A stretch of 64,000 nt of DNA from contig JAYEVG010000034.1 in the NCBI GenBank assembly GCA_036346395.1, positions 124,001-188,000 of the forward strand. The letters run 5' to 3'. Shown here piece after piece: positions 22,001-33,700 of the stretch; within the stretch, counting starts at the first letter, position 1; every line of letters starts with the position of its first letter. The notes beneath the pieces are model-generated. The model did no database searches. It was not told the origin of the DNA and saw nothing but the letters and a program-made list of their open reading frames with translations. The translations under genes and the position numbers were made by a program. The DNA comes from Hsuehochloa calcarea. Its lineage: Eukaryota; Streptophyta; Magnoliopsida; Poales; Poaceae.

Positions 22001-23456
22001 GCCACAGCCAATGCCGCATCAACCTGATCAATGTACCATAACCCATTACGTCTTATTCCAGCCCCAATCATCTTTTCAGTTCTCTTCTCCTGGAACAAGC
22101 ACGAATCCTCATCAAATGTGGTAGTATATTTGAATTGGTCAATGATAGAACTAACTGAAAGAAAGTTGACTGGAAAAGAGGGAACATGCAGGACGTGGGA
22201 CAAAGCAATGGATGGTGTGTACTGTACAGATCATACACACTGAATAAGCTGAGAGGTTTCATCAGCTGTTTGGACAGTTTCAGAATGAGTATATGGGGTG
22301 TAAGATGCAAATACACTAAGTGAACCCGTGACATACTTGGATGCCCCTGAATCTATGATCCAATCAATATAAGAGTGCTTATATGTGGATGCAAGTGCAT
22401 GTGCCTGAGTACCTTCGCTCACGTAGGCTAATTTGCAAAGTTACCAAAGGACGTGGAATCATGAGAAGTCTCCAATGCCTTTCCCTGCTGCCACTTCTCC
22501 AATTGCATAGCTTGCTTACCTGTGAGAGTAACAGACGTGATCTCCTCTGTCATGGCCATGTTAGCTCTGGGGCCAGCTCGGCCCCTTCCTCAACCTCTAT
22601 CTCCACGACCACCACAGTCTCCACCTCGGCCTCCACGACCACCACGACTTCCACCTCGATCTCCATACTATGGAGAAGGATAAGCATGGCTCAGATGTCC
22701 TTTCGTCCCACAATTGTAGCACTCTATCATCTGGTATGGCAAATGCAGATCAGACCAGGTTGTTGTCCCCCATTACTCGTAGTCGAACATCCTCCTACAC
22801 CATGGCCGAAATAGCCTCCTCCATAGTAGGCAAGTTTGCCAAGGAAACATGACAGCCCTTCTACTCTCAAACTTCGGGTGCAATCCCTTGAGAAAGTGTA
22901 ACCCGTCTGCGTTGCAGCTACACTCTACCAGCCTCAATATCACCAACACATGTTAACTGCAGTGGATAATAGTGGTCTAAATATGCCAACAATTGCTACA
23001 GTTCACTAGCATACTCCTGGACAGTGTTCCCTCCTGTTTCAGGGTCTCCACCTTGCCCTGGACCTCCACCACCATCATCACATTTTCTGCCCCAGAGTAC
23101 ATGTTTCTCAGCGTCTTCCACATCGTCGATGCACTCTGCATCATCTCCACCATCTGAGCGATGGATGGGGACATCGAAGTTAGCAACCAAGCTACCACCA
23201 CAGAGTTGGTGGTGTTCCATATCCTCCAATCCATGCTCGCTTTGTCTGTAGGCTCAACACAAGTCTCCCGCAGGTAGTGCTCCACCCCCTTCGTCCTCAG
23301 AATTAGCTGAGCTCTTCTAAACCAACTCAGGTAATTCTTACTTCCTTCCAATTTTACATCATTCGGCATTTGCTCCAACTTTAAATCAGATGACCCTGCA
23401 CCAGCCATCGGACCTATCATACCCGCCGCGAAGAGATCCTGTAACATGCTTCTCAT
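19091..23456 (-). pseudogene. Copia gag-pol polyprotein, multiply interrupted
   Basis: Read on the - strand from 23456: gag with YLSWFRRAQLILRTKGVEHY; a zinc knuckle near 22700 (CYNCGTKGHLSHAY, the last Cys is Tyr); protease WIIDSGASKYVTGS near 22390; GAG-pre-integrase with HHRRLGHLSF; integrase with HSDVWDP, RTDNETEY and PQNGVAERKNR. Reverse transcriptase follows with KKSLYGLKQSPRVWFDRF and a catalytic box reading YVDG instead of YVDD, then RNase H with LHCDNKPAINIANSP and KHVEIDRFYIKEKL to 19091. Many stops and frameshifts separate the parts, so no full polyprotein can be made. Confidence 0.9.
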
Positions 23457-24230
23457 GTCACCTTGAGTTACTAGCAGGGAAGTAGTCTCAACAACTGTAT
23501 TTTTTCTCTTCTACCGCCCCAATTACGACTTCTTGCTCCTCCTTCCTCACAGCCTCAATTTCATTAGGAGTCATCTTCTCAAACAACCAGAGCAATGCCA
23601 ATTACTACCAAGATATATCGCGCGTATCTCTCACGATCACAACAATTATTCACACATCAACGTTCTGCCGATCCTTAATAACTGACTCTACAGTTACCCA
23701 AATCACATAGAATCATGACATCAACGAAAAGAAATAGAATCATAACATCAACGAAAAGAAAATCCAACCCAGAACCTTGTTTCCTGCTTTTCTTCAATTG
23801 GTCGACACCTTCTCTTTCCTCTTTTATTTTTTCTTCCCTACTTTTCTTCTTTCGGCTGATTCTCTCCCTCTGCTCCCCTTCTTCTTCAGTGCACCAAGAA
23901 ACGGTGGCTATGGCTCCTCCTCTCTTCTCAATGTCTCTCCCGATCTCCTTGGCAGTAGCAACGCACGAGGAGCGGCAGCACCTTCCCGCACAGCGCGGCC
24001 CTCGCATCGGTGCCTTCCCACACAACGCGGCCCTCACGCCTACGAGGCACAACAACGGCACGGCCTTGGCGGCGAAGGCCCGCGCGATTCGAGCCCTGGG
24101 CTCGCCCGCGAGGCGAGGGGACGAATGACGGCAGTAGTGGCTGCTACGACGACGATGCGAAAGGAGGAGTGGCGGCAGCTGAGGTACGTGAGGACTAGGG
24201 TTAGGGTTCGGTGGTGGATGGGCACGAGGA
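23457..24230 (-). other. Untranslated leader of the copia element
   Basis: Interval between the primer-binding site and gag. The half near the PBS (23880-24200) is GC-rich and open in several frames; the half near gag is CT/AT-rich. No domain is recognised. A captured host fragment is possible but unproven. Confidence 0.4.
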
Positions 24231-24244
24231 TGGCTCTGATACCA
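24231..24244 (-). promoter_or_regulatory. Primer-binding site, initiator-tRNA-Met type
   Basis: Reads TGGTATCAGAGCCA on the - strand, directly next to the 5' LTR. Confidence 0.9.
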
Positions 24245-24308
24245 TGTATATTTGTTTGGGAATAATTATTGTGTGTATCCTGTAGGATCTAACACAAACT
24301 CTCCAACA
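24245..24308 (-). repeat. Truncated 5' LTR of the first copia element
   Basis: 64 bp matching both ends of the 132-bp 3' LTR; the middle, including the AT-rich part, is missing. Confidence 0.85.
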
Positions 24309-24633
24309 AAATACTACCAACAAATTCGTGGACAACATCTATTATTCATTGATTTCTTGTCCCAATAAAACCGATTGATTCATCTAAAAATACTCTATTC
24401 ATACTTATTGCACCTATTTCTGGGATGATTCAACAAACTAGCAAAGCTTTCTAATTTCTTCTAACTATGGTCTTTTTGGTCGAGCTCAAGCTTATCATTC
24501 TAGTAAATTTTATTGGATTTTTTATTGGCAACATGGCTAGATCAATTAAACTAGTTGTTCTAAAAACTATTTGCTTTAAAAAGCTAGTTATCGAATAAGC
24601 TTGCCTGGAGGGAGAAAAAAAACGTAATAAGCT
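24309..24633. other. AT-rich segment between copia and gypsy elements
   Basis: 325 bp of AT-rich sequence with no recognised gene. Together with 37625 onward it was contiguous before the gypsy insertion, as the AAGCT duplication shows. Confidence 0.5.
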
Positions 24634-25394
24634 TGTCGGTGTATTAGAACCGATCTTACGTAAAGATTGTTTGATTCGGGGGGTCTCCTAGAGATAAGAT
24701 CACGCAGAGTGGATTGACACGGGATGTTTAGACAGGTTCAGGCCTTCTCCGGAGAGAATAATAACCCTAATCCTGTGTGTATGGTATTCTTGATGATCAA
24801 GTAAAAGACTAAGACTATTACAGAGAATAGCACTTGTGTTCCTACTTGACTGGCTCTTGTTCGCCCTGTTTCTATCTCTCTGATCGATGCCCTTATATAG
24901 TCGTGAAGAAGTAGCCGTTTTGCCCTGCGGGAGATGCGCCTGATTAATCGATGTGAGCGCATGGCGCATAATTATCTGGCGCCTCGGCTTCTTCACGCGC
25001 CGTCGCAATTATCTTCCGAGATAATGGGGTAATTACGCACCATTAATAAGCGGAATAATAGTGCGTGCGGACCGTTCGATTCCTTAATCAATTGGACCCA
25101 CTCGCTTTGTAGGTTTGATTATAAGGTGGTCGTAGTTTACACGGTCGTAGAAGAACTTACGACCGGTGGCGATCGTAGAAGGACTTACGACCGGTAGCGA
25201 TCGTAGAAGGACTTACGACTATGTAGTGGTCGTAGAAGGACTTACGACCATGATATAGTCGTAGCAAGACTTACAACCACTTATTGGACTTCTCCTTTTA
25301 GATAAGGGGTACCTCGGGGACTATGTGACATCATATTTACCCATAATAAAATTATAGATAAAAGATAAAAATGAGGATTATTAGATCCTCGTCA
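24634..25394 (-). repeat. Left (3') LTR of the gypsy element
   Basis: 761 bp, TGTCGGTGTATTAG...GATCCTCGTCA. It contains CTTATATAG-like promoter sequence (near 24892) and five palindromic GTCGTA...TACGAC units near 25128-25280. Confidence 0.93.
25127..25282. repeat. Palindromic GTCGTA...TACGAC array, left LTR
   Basis: Five units of about 25-30 bp, each near GTCGTAGAAGGACTTACGAC, an inverted repeat with arms GTCGTA(A)G and CTTACGAC. The last unit has decayed arms (GTCGTAGCAAGACTTACAAC). Confidence 0.92.
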
Positions 25395-26928
25395 TCTAGC
25401 CCCCGACTTCAAGTGAAAGTAACTTACTTGATAAAGGTTTCAGTAAATGGACTTACGACCATGAGAATGTCGTAGAATGATAGTCGAAGGAAAAACTCTT
25501 CGACATTTGAGTGTTGCTTTGACCAGAATTTGCTTTATCGGAAGGTTGCTTACGACTATCAAAAGTCATAAAAACCCCTATGACCGTCGATGGTCGTGGT
25601 AGGGAATCGAAGAAAAGCTCTTAGATTGATACTTCCTTCGACTAGAAAGACTTGGTCAAGAATGTAATTTTGCTTGGAGGTGACAATACGTACCTACTTT
25701 TTCTCGAGCGGACCATCGGAGAATTGCAACCGTCTCTCATAGACTTGTCAGATGAAGCGGTTCCAAGCGGTACAACCATCTATCATAGACCTATAGCGGG
25801 GACGGTTTCAAGCGAGCGGAGATCGTCTTGATTATAAAAACTTACGGGAGGTAGACTTGGATTTTTACTTTTCCCCAAATCACTCATTGTTCTTGAGCTC
25901 TTGCTTTCTCCGTCTTCGACTAGGTTTCATCTTCTCGCCGCCAACCCAATCAAAAAAACTTGCTTACGGCGAAATGGCGGAGAGTTTCGAATGGGAGGAA
26001 TCGGAGATGGATGCGGCTAAGATCAAGATCTTGGTCGATGCCGGGAAGATCCCAGAGAAGGCTCTGGTGAAGTGGATTCCGGCTATCGGGCAGCACTGGC
26101 CATCGGGGGAAAATGGGCAAATCCCCGTCTTCCAAGCGTATTGTGAGTGCGGCCTTCGATTGCTGCCCCCTTTCTTCTGATAGTACTCGAACACTTTGGG
26201 GGGGCGGTGAACTTAGGTCCCAATTCCATTACCATGTTGAGTGTGTTCGTGTATCTGTGCGAGGCGTACCTGGGGATTCCGGCGGATCTCGAGCTGTTCC
26301 AATATTATTATGGGATGGCTCGACAAACCGGAATCGCCGGAAGCTGTGGTCTGAAGCTCCACGACTCGAAGTCGAAGGAGTACATTCTCAGAGTTTCACC
26401 CGGTCTTCGTGGGTATTTGGAGGAAGAGGTGGTTCTCTTTGGAAGGTCACCTCTGAAGACAGCCTTTCTTTCGTGGGGAAAGCTGCTGAAAAGAAATCTT
26501 CATGGGATTCAACCCCTGAAGATATTAGCCGGATTAGCCCTTATATTCAAGCCATTAAGGACTTGAAGGAAGAAGGGCTGACCGGATGGCATGTGGTGAA
26601 AGATTTCATCACACGCCGAATTAGTCCTCTGAAGAAACGAGCATCTCCTATGTGGAGGTACTCGGGAAGAGGAGACCCCACCAGAGACTACGAGGAGGGT
26701 AAGCAATTGTCGACTTAACTCTCCGTTTGGTCTTTCTCAACTTTGTCTAATATTTTTATCTGTTTACACAGATCTTTCACAGGCTGAGGTTGACTCCAGA
26801 GTCAGACTCATCTGTGAGAAGTCCCCGCCACTCCGAGGGGCGGTTCCTCAAGTCATTGCGGTTTTGTCCGCAGATGAAAGGATAGAGCGCCTAAAGGTAA
26901 TCAGAAATCTGATTCTCTCTTTAGGACT

Positions 26929-27045
26929 TTATAGTCGTAGAAGATACTTACGACTAATGGTGATCGTAGAATATCTTACAATCAAGAAAAAGTCGTAGAA
27001 AAACTTACGACTTGGTACTAGTCGTAGAAAAAACTTACGACTAAT
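26929..27045. repeat. Palindromic GTCGTA...TACGAC units in an intron of the antisense gene
   Basis: Four units (for example GTCGTAGAAAAACTTACGAC) between donor GTAATC (26896) and acceptor CTTTACAG (about 27078). They belong to the same family as the LTR array. Confidence 0.88.
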
Positions 27046-28564
27046 TAGTGATTCTTCTTTTTCTGTTTTGCTTTACAGAAAGTAGGCATGGAAAATCGCC
27101 AGGACGACGAAGAAGTCGATTACGATGACTATTAGTATTTGGGTTGTCGAAAGACAAAGACTCGGCTCCTCCCTCGAAGAGGCGTCGACTTGTAAAATCT
27201 GCTGAGCAAGGGGAGCAAGTTCGAGTTCGGTCTTTCGACCAAACCTCTACAAGACTGCGGCATTGTAGTTGTATCTGGCCGAGGCGCGGTAGTCGGCCGA
27301 GGAGGTTGAAGCGGTTGAACCTCTCAGCGCAAACCTCGCAAGGCTAAGGTACCCTTCTATTATGACACGGAATCTTTCGCGATTGGTGCCACTCCTAGTT
27401 TTATTAAACAACTAGAAAGGGAGGCTGGAAGGATTTTATGTCTTTATGAAGGGCGATCTTTGCATCGGCACAACACGCAAGCGAGAAGGATCTTTATACG
27501 GAATGGTCGAGACACCTCTCGTCCATCGGAAGATCGAGAAACGAGCTCGGTTCTGTTCAAACTCTGACGAGGCGTGGTCGTAGTGAGAATAAATGTTGAA
27601 CCTCGACCGGGCGTGGTCGTGGAGAAGAAGAGGTCCTCCGTTGGGAGGATTGCTCCAAAATTCTGGTTAAGACCGAGTGCGAGGTATGTGAAATGTCTTG
27701 AAGTGTAAGAAGGACATTTACCTTTTTCTTTTCACAACTGATTTGCTTTTCTTTATTTCGGTCAGACTCCTTGACCCAGGAATGCTTCTCTTGAGAAGTC
27801 CATTGCTATCCCTTGACTCATTGGAGAGGTAGCAACGGAGGTGGTCAAGCATCACCCTTGGCCGGTGGCCGATGAAGTCGAGACTCCCAGTGTCTCCACA
27901 TCTGTGAAGTCGTAACTACGACTCTTGAGGTAGCGGTATTCTTGTTGAGGTGGCGCCACGACTCTCGAAGTCGTAGAAACAACAGAGGCATTTGTGGAAG
28001 CCTCTGGTCAAGGTGGTGACCGACTGCGCACCGCTCTGGGAAGGAAATCGTAGGGGCGTTCCTTCCCTACCCAAAGAGAAATCACGAGAACGGAAGGAGA
28101 AAATTTCAACCGTGGTGACTTCTTTGGGCTGCCTCCGTCGTAGGGTCTTCTGCTTACAAATCTCGTGACCGAGTCCCCCATCCCAAAGATATTCCCAATA
28201 CGGACAATACTTTTGACAACGAGCGCCTCGAGAAGGTGTGGTGGGACAAAGTCGCGAGGATAGATAAGCTGCAAACACCGGACCTTGTATATTCGATTTT
28301 GCTAGAACGACTATGAATGTAAGTATCTTGAATACTTATATATGTAGCTTTCCTTCCCTTCTCACTTTGTTTTTTTTGCGTAAAGCTCGGAGCAAATTGT
28401 TGTTGTCGGTGAGTATCATCGACAACTTTTAGAACTAAGACAAGAGAAGGAACTACTCTGCTTGAGGCGGAGAGGTGGTAAGTCAATTATCATTCATAGT
28501 TGTTTTTGACTTAAATACTCGTAAAAGTTTCACGAGAATAGTCATGGAAGAAACTCATGGCGAA

Positions 28565-28695
28565 GTATCGATCGAAAAGAACTTACGACTATTTACGACC
28601 GGTGGTGGTCATAGAAAGACTTACAACCATATCTTAGTCGCAGAAAAACTTACGACTAGGTCGGTGGTTGTAGAAGTACTCACAACCATTCGGTG
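28565..28695. repeat. Palindromic GTCGTA...TACGAC units, second intronic cluster
   Basis: About four decayed units (GTCATAGAAAGACTTACAAC, GTCGCAGAAAAACTTACGAC and similar) upstream of a TTTTTGTAG-type acceptor in the antisense gene. Confidence 0.8.
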
Positions 28696-30104
28696 ATGTT
28701 TATCTTCGTTCTGTTTTTGTAGGTTAAGCGGTGATACGAAGACCTTAGTGACTCACTCATTGTGAAAAGAGGAGTCGAGAGGCTAAGGAATGAAGTATTA
28801 GTTCTCTCGGATAGACTTGAGAGAGTCTCTCGCATCTAAAAGATTGCAGGAAAAATAAGCGATAAGTTACGAACTTAAAGGCGCTTTTGATCTTTAACCT
28901 TTACTCGACCCTCCTTTCTTCTCCGGATAAAGAAAAAGAGATCTGGAAGCTCGGACGAAGTTCAAGAAAATCTTTGGTTATTCAGAGTTTTCCGCATTAC
29001 GCGAATAAGGATCAAGAACTCGAGGGTTTTAGAACTCGATTAACGAGTAAGTAAATCTTTACTGTTATTCTTTTGAATATTTCCCTTTTCTAATGCCAAT
29101 TTCTTGTTGAAATTGCTGCCCAATTGAGAAGCCTCGAGGTGAAATCCAAGCAAAGACCTTAATCTGCAATGAGTCCGTCGCATTGCTAAGATGAATCTGA
29201 GAGGACATCGAGCATGGGAGCAAAAGCATCTTTGAAACTATTGCTTCCCATCGAGAAGAGGTCAAGAAATTGGATTCTCAATTAGTAGGTAAGAAAAGCT
29301 TTTACCTATAATTATCTTTGTGTTATCTTCCTCTAGAAGTATATCTTTGTTTGACCGATATTATTCTTTTGAACAAGTGGTGAAAACAAGAAGCTTCAGC
29401 GAGGCTTCGACTTGTACCCAACGGGAGATGGAGTCGATGAAGACTAGTCTTCAAGGCAACATCACTCTCTGAACAATGTGCTTAATGAGCTACATTACGA
29501 GGAAAAACTCCTCGAGAAGATACCATAGTTTGCTCACACAAGTACCATTGGGGAACAAGTCGGAAAATTGCAAGAAATGGTGACCACTCTGAAGACTAAT
29601 CAAAATTTGAATCGATAAGGGAAGCGATCGAAGCTGCGATGAGTTACGCTTTGGCGAAACTTAAAGCTCAAGACCCCGCCTTAATGTTAAACCAATTGAA
29701 GCCGACTTGGACCGTCTGAATCGAGGCAAGTCGTCGATTGAGAAATCTGATCGATTGGTAAAAAGGTGGCGGAGGAAATGCGGCTAGGCTCTCCCCTTGA
29801 GTAATCTTGTAACTACCTTGTAAAGCGGACAATTTTTGTTAATGAGTAATATATGATCCGCTTCATTTCACGAAAATCATCTTGTCGAGTAGTTAGTAAC
29901 TCAAAAGATAATAAGCGAGCGAAAGACTAAGAATTGAAGTCAAATTAATAACTTTATCCTAGCCCCGACTATTTGCTTAGATTGTTTAGACAATCTAAAT
30001 AAATAGTGTTTAAAAATGGGGTTTACGAAAACAAAGAGAGGTTTATTTAACTTATAGCTTTTATTACGGTTGTTAAGCTTTGGTCGAAAAGAGTAGAAAG
30101 CGAC

Positions 30105-30640
30105 TTGACACTAGGAAGTTCCTTCTAGTGGGCGGGACCACGTCTGAGAGAGGAAAGACTTCGACTAGGTGATGTTCCCATCTCGACTAGTTTAATCAAA
30201 CCAAAACGACAACTTGAGTTAAACAAGCGTCTTAGAGTACTTTAGTCATTCGTTCGTCCTTTTTGGTGGACTTGATAAGTCTTTTCGATAGCAAAAGTAG
30301 GAGGCGGCGACACTAGGAAGTTTCCTTCTAGTGGGCGGGACCACATGCGAGAGAGGAAAGACTTGACTAGGTGTGTCTCTTCCTTGACCGATTAAAACAA
30401 ATCGAGTACACCAAATGTGGTCGAACAAATGTAAGAAAGTGCACTCTACTTAGAATATTTTTGAATTTCTTGGAAAAAATAGACTAAGATTGAGAGAGTT
30501 GGCTTTGATAACATTACGACTAGATAAAACCCGAGCTCTTTGTATTGGCGAAAAAGTGAGTAGCAGTCGATGCTAGGAAATTCCTTCTAGTGGCGAGAAC
30601 CACATGCAGAGAGGAGAAGTTTCGACCGGATGATGTTTCT
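30105..30640. repeat. Three dispersed copies of a ~75-bp hairpin-forming repeat
   Basis: Near-identical blocks start near 30114, 30308 and 30568: RCACTAGGAAGTTCCTTCTAGT, then GGCGGGACCAC and GAGAGAGGAAAGACTT. The first part is an imperfect palindrome. They lie between the convergent ends of the antisense gene and gag-pol (29806-30769), which otherwise holds no gene. Confidence 0.85.
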
Positions 30641-30769
30641 CGCTTTTGGCGGTGTAAAGAAAGCTGCGTGTTTTCATATCATAGTCGAAAGATTAAAAAG
30701 CACTACTCAAAAATTAAGGAAAAAGAGGTAGAAAGAACACGGACTTTTATTGCACGAGAAACCGGTCAC

Positions 30770-33700
30770 ACATAGAATTTGCGTGGCGGTCGATGTTCCA
30801 AGAGTTTGAGAGAACTGTCCATCTTCCATTGCTAGTCGTCTGACCACGCCGAGTTACTTCGACCATCGTGTAAGGACCTTCCCATTTAGGGAAAGTTTAT
30901 TCGATTAGACTTGGATTGGCGAGCCTCAATACCAAGTCACCTACAAATAAAGTGCGAGGTTGGACCTTACGATTATAGTATCTGCGCGAGGCTTGTTGGT
31001 AGACCGCCGAGCGGATTAAGGCTAGGTTTCTCCTCTCTTGAGTAGGTTAATGTCATCTGCTCGAAGTTGTTCTGATCCGAGTTGTTGAAGGTTTCAACTC
31101 GTGTCGACCGCAATTTTAGCTCCGGAGGAAGCATGGCTTCGGCTCAAAACTAGAAAAATGGTGTTTCTCTGTTGCTCGGTGGTGGTCGTCTGACGCCCAT
31201 AATATGGAGGGTAATTCTTGTACCCAAGCCCCGAGCGCTTAACAAGGTGGTCGAAGACTCGAGTTTTAATTCCTCGCATTATTTGGCGTTTGCACGTTCG
31301 TAGCCCCATTACTTTGGGGATGTGCAGCGAAGCATAGCATAACTTGGTACCCAACTCGTCATAAAATTCACGAAATTTTGCACTTGCGTAAGTGTTTACC
31401 ATTATGCGTAATTATCAGACTCGGAACTCCAAATCGACTAATTCGCTTCTCATCATGAACCTTTTCTTTGCTTAGTTGTTATCGATTCTGAGTTCGACTT
31501 GATCCATTTTGTGAGCGTGTCAATAGCCACAAAAGGAATTGAAACCTCACGGAGCTTTGGGAAGCGGTCCTAGGATATCAAGCCCCAGTGCGCAAAAAGG
31601 CCAAGAAAGAGGTATTGTTTGTAATGCTTGAGTGGTTGGTGTATCATCTACCATGGAATTGTACTTTGGACACACTTTTAACCACCTCCATAGCATCGTG
31701 CAGTGAGGCAAGTAAAAACCTTGTCGAAAGGCTTTACCAACCAATGTTACTGCAGGAGGCATCGTCCCACGGATGCCACTTGTGTATATCGTGAAGGAGT
31801 GTTATTCCTTCGTTTTGCGGAATGCATCGCATGAGTATTCCTTGGGTTCCTCGTTTATAGAGGACTCCTTCAACCAAAGTATACATTTTGGCTTTTGGGA
31901 TAATCGATGCGCCTCAAGATCATCTTGGTCTGGAACCCTTGTAAAGATACTCGTAGATGGGAGTCATCCAGTATCCTCGTAATCTAATGAGGCCATCTCA
32001 AGAGGAGGTGTTTCGATTCTTGACGAGAGCGGTTTTTGAGTTGCTCCAAGAAAACTCCTTTTAGTGCGTGGATCGGGAAGAAGCCATCCGAGCAAGTTGG
32101 TGCATGAGGAAATTATCCTTCGAGGATAAATTGTACCTCGAAACCTAAAAATGTTTTTCTAGCTTACGTGCTTACGATAAATACCGAGCCATTGTTGAGT
32201 TAGAGCACCTGGTACTCTTTCCGATTTGATTCACGACTAGTTGAGAGTCTCCTCTCACGAGTAGTCGGCAATTGAGAGTGCTTTCGCGGCTCGTATGCCG
32301 GCTAGCAAACCCGTACTACGCCACATTGTTAGTAGCACGAAAGTTTAATTGTATGGCATACTTTAAGGTTTCTCGGTAGGAGATACCAGGACCACCCCAG
32401 AGCCCCACGAGCCACTTAATGTCAGTGCACCGTCAAAGTACATCATCCAGTGGTCGTGGGAATCGTCTTGGGGATCTGAGCAGTTCGAGATTTGTCCATT
32501 CGGCGACAAAGTCTGCCAAGATCTGGGATTTTATGGCCGTTCGGGACACGAAATGGAGGTCGAACTCCCCAAGTTCGACTGACCATTTTGCCATGCGTCC
32601 CGCTGTTTCCTTATTATGGAGGATTGCTCCCAAAGGAAACTCGGGCAACCTGACTATTTGTGCGCTTTGAAAATAATGCGCGATTTCCTCGAAGACATGA
32701 GGAGGGCATATAGAAGTTTTTGGACTGAGGTGCGCTCCTTAGGCGTGTAAAACTCGCCGGCGTAGTAAACCGGTCGTTGTACGTTTTCACGTTCTACGAC
32801 TAGTACTGCGCTTGCTGCCTGTGGCGTGGCAGCTAGGTAAATTAAGAGCGTCTCTTCTGGCTTTGGAGAAACCAGAACAGGAGCACTCGAAAGATACCTC
32901 TTGACATCCTCAAAGGCAGCGTTTGCCTCGTTCGACCACTCAAAACCTTCATGTCTCCTGAGAAGTTTAAAGAAAGGTAGTCCTTTTTCTCCTAGTCGTG
33001 CGATGAAACGACTTAAAGCCGCCATGCACCCAGTGAGTTTTGGACTTCCTTTTTGTGTTTGGAGGGCGCATCTGGAGGATGGCTTTTATTTTCGAGATTT
33101 GCTTCGATTCCTCGTTCAGATACTAGGAATCCAAGCAATTTTCCTGAAGAAATTCCAAACACACACTTCTCTGGATTGAGTTTTAAGCGGTGCTTTCTGA
33201 GGTTGTCGAATGTTTCTTGTAGGTCAGTGATATGATTAAGTCTCTTAATGCTTTTTACGACTAGATCATCAACATAGGCTTCCAAATTCGGCCTAATTGA
33301 GATGAAAAGTCGATTGCATTAAGCGTTGAAAAAAGCAGGCATTCTTTAGACCAAATGGCATTTTGACATAGCAAAAGGTACCAAATGGAGTAATGAATGC
33401 GGTCTTTTCTTCATCGTTTAAACACATATTGATCGGTGGTATCGAATATGCATCTAAAAACTTAATATCTCACAACTGCAGTTGAATCAACGGTGATCAA
33501 TACGAGGTAAAGGAAATCATCTTTTGGACAAGCTTTATTAAGATCGGTAAAGTCACGCTTTATCGCCATTTGCCGTTTGACTTTTTGACCATTCTGAGGT
33601 TAGCCAACCACTGCGGGTGGTTGACTTCTCTTATAAAGCCCGCTTTAAGTAGCTTATCAACTCGACTTAATAGCATCTCGTCGATCGAGGCAAATCTCCG

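Larger units (their letters stand above)
18897..24308 (-). mobile_element. Ty1-copia LTR retrotransposon, inactivated
   Basis: Oriented on the - strand. The 3' LTR is 18897-19028 (132 bp, TG...CA) with an adjacent purine-rich tract (CTTGTGAGGGTG read on the - strand). The 5' LTR is 24245-24308, only 64 bp because of an internal deletion. The primer-binding site is TGGTATCAGAGCCA (24244-24231, initiator-tRNA-Met type). Flanks GAATA (left) and AAATA (right) resemble a target duplication with one change. Domain order gag, protease, integrase, RT, RNase H identifies copia. Confidence 0.9.
25974..29805 (+). pseudogene. Antisense gene of the gypsy element (putative gypsy-type transposon protein)
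   Basis: Multi-exon gene on the strand opposite gag-pol. ATG 25974 begins MAESFEWEESEMDAAKIKIL. After a frame break near 26150 comes the conserved part: LLIVLEHFG, LGPNSITMLSVFVYLCEAYL and LELFQYYYGMARQ. This matches the plant 'putative gypsy type transposon' domain (Pfam Transposase_28 group). After another frame break near 26430 the frame continues with SRISPYIQAIKDLKEEGLTG to a donor G|GTAAGC near 26699. A second exon (26771-26895, DLSQAEVDSRVRLICEKSPP) ends at GTAATC. Further exon-like pieces (from 27079, KKRRRLVK-like basic stretch, then charged coiled-coil segments) run to a stop near 29805. Function is unknown. Several frameshifts and stops make it a pseudogene. Confidence 0.7.

Noticed and set aside
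24309..24633. Plastid DNA insertion
   Set aside because: AT-rich and superficially plastid-like, but no known gene segment could be identified.
25127..25282. CRISPR-like palindromic repeats in the gypsy LTR
   Set aside because: Spacings are short and similar to each other, the motif lies inside LTRs and introns, and no Cas genes exist in this setting.
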